DNA from: Rathayibacter iranicus NCPPB 2253 = VKM Ac-1602
GTDB taxonomy: Bacteria; Actinomycetota; Actinomycetes; Actinomycetales; Microbacteriaceae
Assembly: GCF_003149025.1 (NCBI RefSeq)
Contig: NZ_QGDV01000002.1
Location: forward strand, 62,001-126,000
Direction: 5' to 3'
DNA: 64,000 nt
A program made the translations under genes and the position numbers. Positions 16,931-25,733 of the stretch are shown piece after piece (positions within the stretch are counted from its first letter, which is position 1; each line of letters begins with the position of its first letter). The notes under the pieces are model-generated. The model saw nothing but the letters and a program-made list of their open reading frames with translations, made no database searches and had not been told where the DNA came from.

Positions 16931-17752
16931 ATGACAACAGCACCCGCGCGTCCCGTCCGTATTGGCGTCCAGATCGCTCCGCAGCACGTCCCCTACGAGG
17001 TCATCCGCGACACCCTCGCCGAACTCGAGGACCTCGGCGTCGATATCGCGTTCAACTGGGACCACTTCTTCCCTCTCTCCGGCGAGCCTGACGGGCTCCA
17101 TTTCGAGGGCTGGAGCATGCTTGCCGCCTGGGCCGAGCAGACCAACCGAATCGAGTTCGGCCCGCTCGTGACCTGCAACAGCTATCGCAACCCCGATCTG
17201 CTCGCCGATATGGCACGCACTGTCGACCACATCAGCGCCAAGGGTGCTGAAGGGCGTCTGATCTTCGGCATCGGGTCTGGCTGGTTCGAGCGCGACTACG
17301 AGGAGTACGGCTACGAGTTCGGGACCGCCGGCTCGCGCCTCAACGAACTTTCCGAGTCGATGCCGCGCATCCGCAGCCGCTGGTCGATGCTGAACCCGGC
17401 CCCGACCCGCGACATCCCCGTGATGATCGGAGGTGGTGGCGAGAAGAAGACCCTGCGGATCGTCGCCGAGCACGCCGACATCTGGCACAGCTTCTCCGAC
17501 GTCCCCACCCTCGAGCGCAAGCTCGGCGTCCTCGCCGAGTGGTGCGGCCGTGTCGAGCGCGATCCCGCGGCGATCGAGATCTCCACCGGCGCGAGCGTTC
17601 GTGGCGGTGTCGGCGACGCCTCCTTCGATGTCCTCGATCAGCAGTTCGATCTCGGTGCGCGCCTCTTCACGCTTGGCATCTCCGGCCCCGACATCGACCT
17701 CGCGCCCGTGCGCGACCTGCTCGCCTGGCGCGACGCCAAGACGACACGCTAA
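16931..17752 (+). CDS. LLM-class F420-dependent oxidoreductase
   Basis: The 273-residue protein is a luciferase-like monooxygenase-fold TIM barrel of the actinobacterial F420 class. Typical segments are FNWDHFFPLSG near residue 40, the LGPLVT-like EFGPLVTCNSYRNP, RLIFGIGSGWFERDYEEYGYEFG, and PVMIGGGGEKKTLRIVAEHADIWH. The substrate is unknown, and FMN use cannot be excluded. The last codons and the TAA stop are tandemly duplicated (17746-17769). It converges on the SGNH lipoprotein gene. Confidence 0.85.
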   Translation: MTTAPARPVRIGVQIAPQHVPYEVIRDTLAELEDLGVDIAFNWDHFFPLSGEPDGLHFEGWSMLAAWAEQTNRIEFGPLVTCNSYRNPDLLADMARTVDHISAKGAEGRLIFGIGSGWFERDYEEYGYEFGTAGSRLNELSESMPRIRSRWSMLNPAPTRDIPVMIGGGGEKKTLRIVAEHADIWHSFSDVPTLERKLGVLAEWCGRVERDPAAIEISTGASVRGGVGDASFDVLDQQFDLGARLFTLGISGPDIDLAPVRDLLAWRDAKTTR

Positions 17753-17769
17753 GCCAGACGCTAAGCCAG
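17746..17769. repeat. Two tandem 12-bp copies across a stop codon
   Basis: ACGCTAAGCCAG occurs twice in direct tandem (17746-17757 and 17758-17769). The unit contains the TAA stop of the preceding gene. Because 12 is a multiple of 3, the second TAA is also in frame and would act as a back-up stop. Confidence 0.9.
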
Positions 17770-17808
17770 ACCAGACGCCACGACGCCGCTTCCTCGTCGA
17801 CGTGGGGG

Positions 17809-18660
17809 TTAGGGATCGGGAGCGTCCGTCGCGCGCTGGTCCCTCGGCACCGCGTGCGCCAGTCCTGCCTTCTCTGCCGCGCGCACGAAGGTGTCCGCCA
17901 GCACCTTCTGGCCCTCCACGGTCGGATGGACGTTGTCCTCAGCGAGCAGACCGACCTCGCGTAGCGGGTCCGGGTACTCCAGCACCTCGCCACCGGCGGC
18001 CGTGACCGACTCGACGAGTGCAGCGTCGTACTCGTCGAGATCGGTCGGCCGCGGATCGGGCCCCCACACGGAGTCGACCGCGATCAAGCGTGCATGAGGA
18101 GAGGCGGCGGTAATAGCGTCCACGGCGATCGGAATCGACGACGCGACCTCTTCCGGGACCCAACCCAGGTCGTTGCTGCTCGCAATCAGGATGATGACGT
18201 CGGGTTCCGTCTCCGCAATTTCCTCAGCTCGATCGCCGATCGCCGCGCCACAATCGCCGGGCTCGATGAATCCGCCGCCATCGCAGCCGAGATCTGTCAC
18301 GCTCCAGCCCAGGTCGTCGCCGATCAGCGCCGGCCACGCTTGCTCGGGCTCCACGCCAAGCCCGCGGACGATGCTGTCGCCCACGACCGTGACGCGGGAG
18401 CCCGCGGGGATCGCACCGCCGAGAGCCAGAGGCTCCGGATTCGCCGTCTTCTCGGGCGGTGTGCTCTCCTCAGGTGAGTCCGTCTCCGGCGGGTCTGTCT
18501 CCGCGGACGGGTCGTTCTCCGTGGGCGTCTGCGTCCCCGTGAGCGGGTCCCCGGGCGAGGCGCTGCTCGCGATCGTGATGCCGGAGGGGGGCGAGCAGGC
18601 GGCGAGGCCGAGCGCGAGCACGACAAGCATCGACGCCGCGGCTGGGAGGCGGCGCCTCAT
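17809..18660 (-). CDS. SGNH/GDSL-hydrolase lipoprotein
   Basis: The 283-residue protein begins with a lipoprotein signal ([20 protein letters not shown] then AC with the lipidated Cys near residue 22). A Thr/Pro/Glu-rich linker of about 50 residues follows. The SGNH domain has the nucleophile motif VVGDSIVRGLG, the Asn block ASSNDLGW and the C-terminal catalytic DNVHPT. It is probably an envelope-facing esterase or O-deacetylase; the substrate is unknown. The start at 18660 overlaps the end of the YbdK-like ligase gene (ATGA). Confidence 0.8.
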   Translation of the reverse strand: MRRRLPAAASMLVVLALGLAACSPPSGITIASSASPGDPLTGTQTPTENDPSAETDPPETDSPEESTPPEKTANPEPLALGGAIPAGSRVTVVGDSIVRGLGVEPEQAWPALIGDDLGWSVTDLGCDGGGFIEPGDCGAAIGDRAEEIAETEPDVIILIASSNDLGWVPEEVASSIPIAVDAITAASPHARLIAVDSVWGPDPRPTDLDEYDAALVESVTAAGGEVLEYPDPLREVGLLAEDNVHPTVEGQKVLADTFVRAAEKAGLAHAVPRDQRATDAPDP

Positions 18661-19802
18661 GATCGCGGGTCCCGGAGTCCGTCGCGCAGCTCGCCGGCGA
18701 GCGCCCGCACCACCGCCGGCAAGTTGCCGTCGTTCGCGGCGGCCGTACGCCGCTGGCGCTGGTAACTTGCGCCAGCGACGAGGATGAGTTCGACATCGCC
18801 CAGTTCCTGCACGCAGCCAAGACGCTCGGCCACTGGTGCGAGGGTGACGAGCAGATCGCGGATGTCGTCGGTGACGAGCCGCTCCGCTCCCGCCGCGTTG
18901 AGGATGATGTCGGCGTCCAGGCCATAGCGGGCCGCGCGCCACTTGTTCTCGCGGACGTACCAGGGTTGCATTGTCGGCAAGCCCTCACCGGCGTCCAGGC
19001 GTGAAGAGAGGTGCTCGACGAGGCACTGGATGAGCGCGGCGACCGCTGCGATCTCCTGGGCGGAGGAGAGACCGTCGCAGGCGCGCATCTCGATGGTGCC
19101 CCACTGCGGCGAGGGGCGGATGTCCCAGCGCACCTCGGTGTGGTCGTCGATGACGCCGGTGCGCATCATGTCATCGACGTACTCCTCGTAGTTCGCCCAG
19201 GCGCCAAGCTGTGGCGGTAGTCCTGCCGTGGGCAGCTGCTGAAACATCAGCGCGCGGTTGGAGGCGTACCCCGTATCGACTCCGCCCCAGAAGGGGCTGG
19301 AAGCCGAAAGCGCCTGCAGGTGCGGGTAGTAGCCGAGCAGCGAGTTCAGGATGGGCAGCACCTTGTCGCGGCGCTCGATCCCGACGTGCACGTGAATGCC
19401 CCAGATCATCATGTTCCGGCCCCACCACTGCGTGCGGTCGATGAGCCGGTGGTACCGCTCCTTGTCGGTGATGCTCTGGTCGAACCACTGGGCAAACGGA
19501 TGCGTCCCCGCGCAGACGAGGTCCAGCCCCATCGGATCGGTGATCTCGCGCACCTGTCGCAACTGATCCTGAAGATCGGCGACGGCGTCGCTGACCGTCG
19601 TATGCACGCCGGAGACGAGTTCGACGGTGTTGCGCAGAAGTTCGCCGGTGATGTGCGGGTGCGGGGCGCCATCGTCGTCGCGCAGCGCCTCCAGCACCAC
19701 GTCGGCCACGTTGGCAAGGTCGCCCGTCTGCCGGTCGACGATCGCGACCTCCCACTCGATTCCGAGCGTGGAGCGGTCGGACGCGGCGAAGCTAATCTCC
19801 AT
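18657..19802 (-). CDS. YbdK-type carboxylate-amine ligase (glutamate-cysteine ligase 2 family)
   Basis: The 381-residue protein belongs to the GCS2/YbdK family. It has [11 protein letters not shown] near residue 14, [19 protein letters not shown], the WGIHVHVGI motif, and [13 protein letters not shown]. coli YbdK has weak glutamate-cysteine ligase activity. In actinobacteria relatives act in low-molecular-weight thiol or ergothioneine-related chemistry, but no partner gene here settles the role. The start MEISFAAS at 19802 has GAGGACC before it; the longer frame upstream lacks conserved sequence. It is coupled by ATGA to the SGNH lipoprotein. Confidence 0.85.
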   Translation of the reverse strand: MEISFAASDRSTLGIEWEVAIVDRQTGDLANVADVVLEALRDDDGAPHPHITGELLRNTVELVSGVHTTVSDAVADLQDQLRQVREITDPMGLDLVCAGTHPFAQWFDQSITDKERYHRLIDRTQWWGRNMMIWGIHVHVGIERRDKVLPILNSLLGYYPHLQALSASSPFWGGVDTGYASNRALMFQQLPTAGLPPQLGAWANYEEYVDDMMRTGVIDDHTEVRWDIRPSPQWGTIEMRACDGLSSAQEIAAVAALIQCLVEHLSSRLDAGEGLPTMQPWYVRENKWRAARYGLDADIILNAAGAERLVTDDIRDLLVTLAPVAERLGCVQELGDVELILVAGASYQRQRRTAAANDGNLPAVVRALAGELRDGLRDPRS

Positions 19803-20142
19803 AGCGTGGTCCTCATCGGATCCGGGCGCCCACCGATTTGGGACGCGCCCAGACATCCTCGCATCTAAGAACAGGGCGAACGCCGAAGGTCGACGCCGAC
19901 GCACTTGGCGTCGGCCCCGGGCCACGAGAGGACCCGCGTGCGGGAGCAGTGTTCGGCGGCGGCGTGCCGGGCCCGCGCTGCCGTGCTTTTTCTGGCAGAA
20001 TGATCCGTCGGGTCCGAGGCGGTCGACCCTCTACTCACCGCCAACGAAACCCCCTCGAGCTTCCGCCGGGTGTGCCCCCACGCTCACGGCTCAGTTCATC
20101 CATCATCGACCGGACACCGGTCAACGACCACACAGGAGAATT
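19803..20142 (+). promoter_or_regulatory. Divergent control region and rpsP leader
   Basis: This 340-bp stretch separates the YbdK-like gene from rpsP. It contains an extended -10-like TGGCAGAAT at 19993-20001, which resembles the rplS -10 region TGGCATAAT, so rpsP transcription may start near 20008 with a leader of about 135 nt. A small perfect hairpin, GACCGG-ACA-CCGGTC, lies at 20108-20122, some 20 nt before the start codon. No convincing -35 or gene is seen. Confidence 0.4.
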
Positions 20143-20553
20143 GTGGCTGTCAAGATTCGTCTGAAGCGCCTCGGCAAGATCCGGGCGCCCTACTACCGCA
20201 TCGTCGTCGCCGACTCGCGCACCAAGCGCGACGGTCGCGTGATCGAGGAGATCGGCAAGTACCACCCCACCGAGCAGCCCTCGTTCATCCAGGTCGACTC
20301 GGAGCGCGCGCAGTACTGGCTCGGAGTCGGCGCGCAGCCGACCGAGCAGGTCGCCGCCATCCTCAAGCTGACCGGTGACTGGGGCCGCTTCCAGGGCGAC
20401 GCCGACGCCGTGAGCACCGTCCAGGTGAAGGAGCCCAAGGCTCCGTTCGTCATCGACGCGAAGAAGAAGCCCGTTCTCAAGCCGAAGTCCGAGGCGCCCG
20501 CCAAGGTCGCCGCCCCGGAGGCTGCCGCCGACGAGACCTCCACCGAGGCGTAG
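20143..20553 (+). CDS. rpsP: 30S ribosomal protein S16
   Basis: S16 stabilises the 5' domain of 16S rRNA. The core matches the family: [39 protein letters not shown] and a [12 protein letters not shown] segment. The 136-residue protein has an Ala/Glu/Lys-rich C-terminal extension typical of actinobacterial S16. The GTG start follows a clear AGGAG. It is first in the operon rpsP-khpA-rimM-trmD. Confidence 0.97.
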   Translation: MAVKIRLKRLGKIRAPYYRIVVADSRTKRDGRVIEEIGKYHPTEQPSFIQVDSERAQYWLGVGAQPTEQVAAILKLTGDWGRFQGDADAVSTVQVKEPKAPFVIDAKKKPVLKPKSEAPAKVAAPEAAADETSTEA

Positions 20554-20556
20554 TCC

Positions 20557-20793
20557 ATGCTCGCTCCTGCCGTCGAACACCTCGTCAAGGGGATCGTTGA
20601 GAATCCCGCCGAGGTCCGCGTCGTGGCGACGAGCTCCCCTCGCGGAGAGGTCCTCGAGGTGCGTGTGCACCCTGAGGACCTCGGCCGCGTGATCGGACGT
20701 TCCGGTCGCACCGCCAAGGCTGTCCGCACCCTCGTCGCTGCCCTGGCCGACGGCCGTCGTGTGCGCGTCGACGTCGTCGACACCGACAAGTAG
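20557..20793 (+). CDS. khpA: KH-domain RNA-binding protein KhpA
   Basis: The 78-residue single KH domain has the LEVRVHPEDLGRVIGRSGRTAKA segment carrying the GxxG loop. KhpA pairs with KhpB/EloR in Gram-positives and binds structured RNAs. It lies 3 bp after rpsP and 2 bp before rimM, the standard place of this gene (also called ylqC). Confidence 0.93.
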   Translation: MLAPAVEHLVKGIVENPAEVRVVATSSPRGEVLEVRVHPEDLGRVIGRSGRTAKAVRTLVAALADGRRVRVDVVDTDK

Positions 20794-20795
20794 AG

Positions 20796-21455
20796 GTGAC
20801 GGTCCCCGAACCGGGCACGACGCAGCTCCGCGTCGCCCGACTCACCAAGGCCCACGGGCTCAAGGGCGCCATCAAGCTCGAGCTCTACACCGACGAACCC
20901 GACAAGCGATTCACCCCCGGAGCCACCTTCACGTTGCAGGTGCCCCGCACCTCCGAATGGCACGGGAAGACGCTCGAACTTGTCGAGCTGCGCTGGTACA
21001 ACACCCACGCGGTCGCATTTTTTCACGGCATTGAGGATCGCAATGCCGCCGAGTCCCTCCTCAAGGCGATCCTCTGGATCGACGAAGAGGTGCGGACGCA
21101 GCCGGGCGAGGACGACTCCTGGTACGACTATCAGCTGGTCGGGATGAAGGTCCTCCGCGAGGGCGTCGAGGTGGGCACCGTGCGCCGGGTCGACCACTTC
21201 CCGGCGCAGGACTTGCTCATCGTCGGCACTCCCGCGGGCGAAGTGATGGTGCCGTTCGTGAACGCGATCGTGCCCTCCGTCGATCCCGTCGCGGGCGTCG
21301 TCACGGTGACCCCTCCGATCGGCCTCTTCGAGGAGGCGCCGGAGGAGGAGCCCGCAGCTGTCGACCTCAGCGGGATCGACCTGGCGGATCCGACGCTCAG
21401 CGCTGCGGCGCCCCTCGATGACCCCGCATCCTTCGAGGAGGAGCCCCGGTCGTGA
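20796..21455 (+). CDS. rimM: Ribosome maturation factor RimM
   Basis: RimM assists assembly of the 30S head around S19. The N-terminal beta-barrel ([22 protein letters not shown]) and C-terminal PRC-barrel ([12 protein letters not shown] to [12 protein letters not shown]) are both present. The 219-residue length includes an acidic, Pro-rich C-terminal tail beyond the usual end. It has a GTG start, and its own stop overlaps the trmD start (GTGA). Confidence 0.95.
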   Translation: MTVPEPGTTQLRVARLTKAHGLKGAIKLELYTDEPDKRFTPGATFTLQVPRTSEWHGKTLELVELRWYNTHAVAFFHGIEDRNAAESLLKAILWIDEEVRTQPGEDDSWYDYQLVGMKVLREGVEVGTVRRVDHFPAQDLLIVGTPAGEVMVPFVNAIVPSVDPVAGVVTVTPPIGLFEEAPEEEPAAVDLSGIDLADPTLSAAAPLDDPASFEEEPRS

Positions 21456-22135
21456 GGATCGACATCGTCACGATCTTTCCGGAGTTCTTCGGCGTACTCG
21501 ACATCAGCCTTCTCGGCCGCGCACGTCAGAGTGGGCTCATCGAACTCGGCATTCACGACCTGCGTGACTTCACCCACGACCGGCACCGCACCGTCGATGA
21601 CACGCCCTACGGCGGAGGCGCCGGAATGGTGATGCGGCCAGAGCCGTGGGGCGAGGCCTTCGATGCGATCCTGGCGCCCGCCGTGGATCCGCTCGTGATT
21701 TTCCCCTCGCCTGCCGGAGAGGTCTTCACTCAGGCCACCGCACGCGAGCTAGCCGAGGAATCATCGCTCGTTTTCGGCTGCGGCCGCTACGAGGGCATCG
21801 ACCAGCGCGTGATCGAGCACACCGCCGAGCGCGCCCGTGTCCGGATGATCAGCCTCGGCGACTACGTGCTCAACGGGGGAGAGGTCGCCGTCATGGCGAT
21901 GATCGAGGCAGTCGGCCGCCTCGTCCCCGGCGTGGTCGGCAACCCGGCGAGCCTCGTTGAGGAGAGCCACTCCGACGGGCTGCTCGAATACCCGAGCTAC
22001 ACCAAGCCCGCGTCGTGGCGCGGACTCGACGTCCCTCCGGTGCTGCTCAGCGGCAACCATGGAGCGATCGCCGCCTGGCGCCACGAGCAGAGCGTCGAGC
22101 GCACCCGCCGCATCCGCCCCGAACTCCTGTCCTGA
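21452..22135 (+). CDS. trmD: tRNA (guanine-37-N1)-methyltransferase TrmD
   Basis: TrmD methylates G37 of tRNAs to prevent frameshifting. The 227-residue SPOUT protein shows [31 protein letters not shown], the knot segment [13 protein letters not shown] and [21 protein letters not shown]. The GTG start overlaps rimM by 4 nt. It ends the rpsP operon; a palindromic element separates it from convergent map. Confidence 0.97.
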   Translation: MRIDIVTIFPEFFGVLDISLLGRARQSGLIELGIHDLRDFTHDRHRTVDDTPYGGGAGMVMRPEPWGEAFDAILAPAVDPLVIFPSPAGEVFTQATARELAEESSLVFGCGRYEGIDQRVIEHTAERARVRMISLGDYVLNGGEVAVMAMIEAVGRLVPGVVGNPASLVEESHSDGLLEYPSYTKPASWRGLDVPPVLLSGNHGAIAAWRHEQSVERTRRIRPELLS

Positions 22136-22151
22136 TCCCCTCCGCCCCTCT

Positions 22152-22205
22152 GCGAGATGCCTCTCCAGGTTCACCGGTGTGCCGCGTACCGAAGTGGCCT
22201 CTCGC
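22152..22205. repeat. Palindromic intergenic element, copy B (reverse orientation)
   Basis: The arms are GCGAGATGCC and GGCCTCTCGC with one mismatch. Read on the minus strand, it aligns with copy A through ACTTCGGTACGCG and CACACCGG. It sits between convergent trmD and map. Confidence 0.8.
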
Positions 22206-22237
22206 GGGGAGCCCATTGTCGACGCGAGGCTGCGGCC

Positions 22238-23005
22238 TTAGTCGCGGGCTGAGAGGACGATATTCCCGGTCTCGGTGATCGCGATGGTGTGCTCCATGTG
22301 CGCGCCGCGCGAGCCGTCGCGGCTGCGCAGTGTCCAACCGTCCTTGTCGGTAAAGATCTCGTCGGTGCTCTGGAGGAACCACGGCTCGATCGCGACCACG
22401 AGGCCCGGGCGGAGGGGATAGCCGCGTCCCGCGCGCCCATCGTTCGCGATGTGGGGATCGCCGTGCATTGTCCGGCCGACGCCGTGGCCGCCGAAGTCGG
22501 TGTTGATGCTGAGGCCGTCGGCGCGCGCGACCGCGGCGATTGCCGCCGAGATATCCCCGATCCGCTTGCCGGGCTGCGCCGCCGCAATGCCCGCCTCCAG
22601 CGCGCGCGTGGTGGTGTCGATCAGAGCCAGGTCTTCCTTGCGCGGCGTCCCGACGACCACGCTGATCGCGGAGTCGGCGACCCAGCCGTTCACGGAGGCG
22701 GCGAAGTCGAGGGTGAGCAGGTCGCCGTCGCGCAGGCGGTAGTCAAAGGGAAGGCCGTGCAGCACGGCGTCGTTCACCGACGTGCAGATGACCTTGCCGA
22801 ACGGGCTGGCGCCGAACGAGGGATGGTAATCGATGTAGCAGGATTCGGCTCCGGCTTCGCGGATCATGTCATGCGCCAGCCGGTCGAGTTCCAGGAGGTT
22901 GACGCCCACAGCAGCCGCGGTAGCAGTGGCCTTCAGGACCTCGCCGACAAAGCGGCCAGCAGGACGCATCTCCTCGATTTCGGCGGGCGTTCGTAGCTCG
23001 ATCAT
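22238..23005 (-). CDS. map: Type I methionine aminopeptidase
   Basis: The enzyme removes N-terminal methionine from new proteins. The metal ligands are visible in order: LTLDFAASVNGWVADSA (two Asp), GHGVGRTMHGDPHI (His), VVAIEPWF (Glu) and AHMEHTIAI (Glu). The conserved His is in YHPSFG. At 255 residues it is a bare catalytic domain without an N-terminal zinc finger. The start MIELRTPAEIEEMRPAGR at 23005 is the family start. A divergent membrane gene lies 58 bp upstream. Confidence 0.96.
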   Translation of the reverse strand: MIELRTPAEIEEMRPAGRFVGEVLKATATAAAVGVNLLELDRLAHDMIREAGAESCYIDYHPSFGASPFGKVICTSVNDAVLHGLPFDYRLRDGDLLTLDFAASVNGWVADSAISVVVGTPRKEDLALIDTTTRALEAGIAAAQPGKRIGDISAAIAAVARADGLSINTDFGGHGVGRTMHGDPHIANDGRAGRGYPLRPGLVVAIEPWFLQSTDEIFTDKDGWTLRSRDGSRGAHMEHTIAITETGNIVLSARD

Positions 23006-23022
23006 CCTGATCCTCTCGGGGT

Positions 23023-23044
23023 CCGCTGAGCCGATGCTCAGCGG
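23023..23044. promoter_or_regulatory. 8-bp inverted repeat between map and divergent gene
   Basis: CCGCTGAG-CCGATG-CTCAGCGG is a perfect 8-bp inverted repeat with a 6-nt loop. It could be an operator for either gene or a hairpin in the map leader. Confidence 0.4.
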
Positions 23045-23051
23045 TGGTGGG

Positions 23052-23057
23052 TACGGT
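23052..23057 (+). promoter_or_regulatory. -10-like hexamer for leaderless membrane-protein gene
   Basis: TACGGT ends 6 nt (CGGTGC) before the ATG at 23064. Confidence 0.4.
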
Positions 23058-23063
23058 CGGTGC

Positions 23064-23543
23064 ATGCGCACGCGACGGGCCTTCGGTTCTTGGCAGTTTC
23101 CGGCTGCGATCGTGCTGCCACTCTGGATACTCGTCGGATACGGGCTCTTCGGAGGATCGAGCGGCTGGACCGTTCTCGGTCTCGTGATCGCCCTCCCCAT
23201 TCTGTCGGTCGCCCTGGCCGTCGTAGCGAGTATTGTCGCTTTCCGGGTGACGGTGCGGCCGACCCGCATCCCCGCGTGGGGCGATGTCGCGGCCGTCGGC
23301 GCCTGGCACCTGTCTCTGGTTGCCCTCGGCTTCTTCCCTCCGGGTGCCTGGGCTCTCGGAGTGCTCTCGGTGGCACTCGGAGTCGCGGCTTTCTGGCATT
23401 CAACGTGGCGCTTTGTCAGCGACGCCCGGGCCACCCTGCTCGCGTTCGCCGCAGCATCGACCGAACACTCGGAGGCCGCCACCCTTCGGGTCGACGGTTT
23501 CGACCCGGAGCGCCCGCAGGACGGCCAGACGATCGTCCTCTGA
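23064..23543 (+). CDS. Four-helix membrane protein of unknown function
   Basis: The 159-residue protein has four predicted hydrophobic helices: FPAAIVLPLWILVGYGLF, WTVLGLVIALPILSVALAVV, AAVGAWHLSLVALGFFP and ALGVLSVALGVAAFW. A soluble tail rich in Ala/Glu ends VDGFDPERPQDGQTIVL. No transporter motif is recognised. The ATG at 23064 is preferred over an earlier in-frame start because the TANNNT hexamer precedes it and because the earlier region is antisense to map. Confidence 0.7.
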   Translation: MRTRRAFGSWQFPAAIVLPLWILVGYGLFGGSSGWTVLGLVIALPILSVALAVVASIVAFRVTVRPTRIPAWGDVAAVGAWHLSLVALGFFPPGAWALGVLSVALGVAAFWHSTWRFVSDARATLLAFAAASTEHSEAATLRVDGFDPERPQDGQTIVL

Positions 23544-23579
23544 CGACAACCGTTCCTCAGTAGGGAGTGGCGTTAGGTT

Positions 23580-23609
23580 TTGACGCCAGTCGGTGCCGGG
23601 TGGCATAAT
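23580..23609 (+). promoter_or_regulatory. rplS promoter (-35 TTGACG, -10 CATAAT)
   Basis: TTGACG (23580-23585) and CATAAT (23604-23609) each match the housekeeping sigma consensus at 5 of 6 positions, with an 18-bp spacer. The predicted transcript starts near 23616. Confidence 0.75.
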
Positions 23610-23615
23610 GAGCGA

Positions 23616-23726
23616 TTGTGCCCGCGCAGGTTCTGCCACAGGGGAACCGCGACGACGCAGGCACGTACCCAACTTCCATCACTACAACGGTGTTCGACCT
23701 GTGGCGGGCACGGAGAGCGATACAGA
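23616..23726 (+). ncRNA. Structured 5' leader of rplS
   Basis: The leader predicted from the promoter begins at the foot of an outer stem pairing GTGCCCGC (23618-23625) with GCGGGCAC (23704-23711). An inner stem pairs GCCACAGG (23635-23642) with CCTGTGGC (23698-23705). The two stems share three bases on the 3' side, so they compete in part. A local GGTTC/GAACC hairpin is a further alternative. This is compatible with ribosomal-protein autoregulation, but no ligand is shown. Confidence 0.5.
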
Positions 23727-24074
23727 ATGCACATCCTCGATTCCGTCGATGCGGCGTCACTCCGCACCGACGTCCCACAGTTCCGCGCTGGCGATACCGT
23801 CAAGGTCCACGTCAACATCGTCGAGGGTACCCGCTCGCGCATCCAGGTCTTCCAGGGCGTCGTCATCAGCCGCTCCGGCGAGGGTGTTCGCGAGACCTTC
23901 ACGGTTCGCAAGGTGAGCTTCCAGGTCGGCGTCGAGCGCACATTCCCCGTGCACTCCCCGGTCATTGACCACATCGAACTCGTCACCCGCGGTGACGTGC
24001 GTCGCGCGAAGCTCTACTACCTCCGCAATCTGCGCGGCAAGAAGGCCAAGATCAAGGAGAAGCGCGACGCCTGA
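23727..24074 (+). CDS. rplS: 50S ribosomal protein L19
   Basis: L19 lies at the interface of the 30S and 50S subunits. The 115-residue protein contains [56 protein letters not shown] and [33 protein letters not shown] at 23727 is the family start; earlier in-frame codons fall in the structured leader. A strong hairpin follows 21 nt after the stop. Confidence 0.97.
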   Translation: MHILDSVDAASLRTDVPQFRAGDTVKVHVNIVEGTRSRIQVFQGVVISRSGEGVRETFTVRKVSFQVGVERTFPVHSPVIDHIELVTRGDVRRAKLYYLRNLRGKKAKIKEKRDA

Positions 24075-24095
24075 GCGGCCTCCGCACAACTTCTC

Positions 24096-24130
24096 GGAAC
24101 CCCGGTCCACCTATGATGGACCGGGGTTCC
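24096..24130 (+). terminator. Terminator hairpin after rplS
   Basis: A perfect 14-bp stem pairs GGAACCCCGGTCCA (24096-24109) with TGGACCGGGGTTCC (24117-24130) around a 7-nt loop, followed by CCTGTTTCC. The weak U-tract is usual for high-GC actinobacteria. It separates rplS from lepB. Confidence 0.85.
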
Positions 24131-24197
24131 CCTGTTTCCACCGGGGTCCCGTCCGGGGAGTCCACCCGGCGATACACAGTAGGGGCAACGGCGAGCA

Positions 24198-25010
24198 ATG
24201 ACAGAGAGTACGGCCCCGGTCCGCCTCCCCGGAGACGAGGAGCACGCGCGACATGCGGAGGCGCACTCCGGTCGTCGTCCGCGTCGACGCCGCAGCGTCC
24301 TGCTGTTCTTGCGCGACGTGCTCATCATCGTGGTCGTTGCCGTCCTGGTCTCCTTCCTGGTGAAGACCTTTCTCATCCGCTCGTTCTACATCCCCTCTTC
24401 TTCGATGGAGCAGACACTCGTCGAGAACGACCGCATTCTCGTGAATGAGTTGGTGCCCGGAGTCGTGCCGATCTCGCGCGGGGACGTCGTCGTCTTCCGA
24501 GACCCGGGCGGATGGCTTTCTCCGAGCATCGAGCCCTCAGTTCCCCCCCTCCAGGCCGCGATCGACTCGGCCCTCTCGCTCATTGGCCTCACCGCACCCG
24601 ATAGCAACGACCATTTGATCAAGCGTGTGATCGGCCTGCCGGGCGACCACGTCACGTGCTGTACTCCGCTCGGCCAGGCCGAGATCAATGGGAATCCGAT
24701 CGACGAACCCTATGTGAAGCTGCCCGAGGGCGTGCAGGCCGTCTCGGCCACGCCGTTTGACGTCGTCGTCCCTCAGGGCTCGCTCTGGGTCATGGGCGAC
24801 AACCGCTACAACTCGGCCGACTCCCGCTACAACACCGACAAGCCCGGTGGGGGTTTCGTGCCGATTGGCAACGTCGTCGGCCGTGCGGTGCTGGTCACCT
24901 GGCCCGTGCAGCAGTGGGCGTGGCTCGACGACTACCCGTCGGTGTTCCGCGGAGTTGAGACTGCATCCGCCCAGGAGAGACCGGACGACACGCACAGCGG
25001 GCAGGGCTAG
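24198..25010 (+). CDS. lepB: Signal peptidase I
   Basis: The enzyme cleaves signal peptides on the outer face of the membrane. The 270-residue protein has an arginine-rich cytosolic N-terminus and one membrane helix (VLIIVVVAVLVSFLVKTFLI). The catalytic serine follows in IPSSSMEQTL, and the general-base lysine in DHLIKRVIGLPGD. Box E is VMGDNRYNSADSR. An insertion between box C and the lysine (residues ~110-145) and a CC pair (HVTCCTPLGQAE) are visible. rnhB starts at the next base after the stop. Confidence 0.95.
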   Translation: MTESTAPVRLPGDEEHARHAEAHSGRRPRRRRSVLLFLRDVLIIVVVAVLVSFLVKTFLIRSFYIPSSSMEQTLVENDRILVNELVPGVVPISRGDVVVFRDPGGWLSPSIEPSVPPLQAAIDSALSLIGLTAPDSNDHLIKRVIGLPGDHVTCCTPLGQAEINGNPIDEPYVKLPEGVQAVSATPFDVVVPQGSLWVMGDNRYNSADSRYNTDKPGGGFVPIGNVVGRAVLVTWPVQQWAWLDDYPSVFRGVETASAQERPDDTHSGQG

Positions 25011-25733
25011 GTGGCCGTCGCGGAGCCGACCCTCACCCAGGAGCGGCGGTTGTTCCGTCAGGGCTACGAGACGGTCATCGGCTGCGACGAGGTCGGCCGC
25101 GGCGCGATCGCCGGGCCTGTGTCGGTGGGAGTCGTCTCGATCCGACCCCGCTGTCGGGCGTTCCCGATGGGGCTCCGCGACTCCAAGATGCTGGCGCCCG
25201 CGCGGCGCGAAGCCCTCTTTCCGAGCGTGGTGAAGTGGGTCTCCGACTGGGCGATCGGTGAGTCCTCGTCCGACGAGATCGACGAGACGGGAATCATCGC
25301 TGGCCTCGGTCGCGCCGCCTCCCGGGGCATCGAGCGCCTGACCGACCAGGGCGTCGACCTCGGCACCGCGGTCGTCCTGCTCGATGGGGCCCACGACTGG
25401 CTGTCGCCGGCCCTCGGCGCCTGGGCAGCGGAGTTGACCATCGTCACCCGCGTGAAGGCCGACCGTGACTGCGCGGCCGTGTCCGCCGCCTCCGTGCTCG
25501 CGAAGGTCAGCCGCGACACTCAGATGGTGCGCCACCACGACGACTTCGCCGACTACGCGTGGGACAGCAACAAGGGCTATGGCAGCGCCGCGCACTGGGC
25601 GGGGATCGAGCGGGTCGGCCCGTCGCCACTGCACCGGGTGACCTGGCTGTCGAAGTCGCGCAAGGCGGTCCGGCCTGTCGCGAGCGGCGAGCGGGGTCTC
25701 AGCACCGGCGTAGGATTGTCCAACGATGGATGA
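25011..25733 (+). CDS. rnhB: Ribonuclease HII
   Basis: RNase HII removes ribonucleotides from DNA:RNA hybrids. The catalytic residues are in GCDEVGRGAIAGP (Asp, Glu), LLDGAHDW (Asp) and KADRDCAAVSAASVLAKVSRD (Asp); LRDSKML is also conserved. The 240-residue length is normal. The GTG start directly abuts the lepB stop, so the two are probably cotranscribed. Its end overlaps the DUF2469 gene by 8 nt. Confidence 0.95.
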   Translation: MAVAEPTLTQERRLFRQGYETVIGCDEVGRGAIAGPVSVGVVSIRPRCRAFPMGLRDSKMLAPARREALFPSVVKWVSDWAIGESSSDEIDETGIIAGLGRAASRGIERLTDQGVDLGTAVVLLDGAHDWLSPALGAWAAELTIVTRVKADRDCAAVSAASVLAKVSRDTQMVRHHDDFADYAWDSNKGYGSAAHWAGIERVGPSPLHRVTWLSKSRKAVRPVASGERGLSTGVGLSNDG

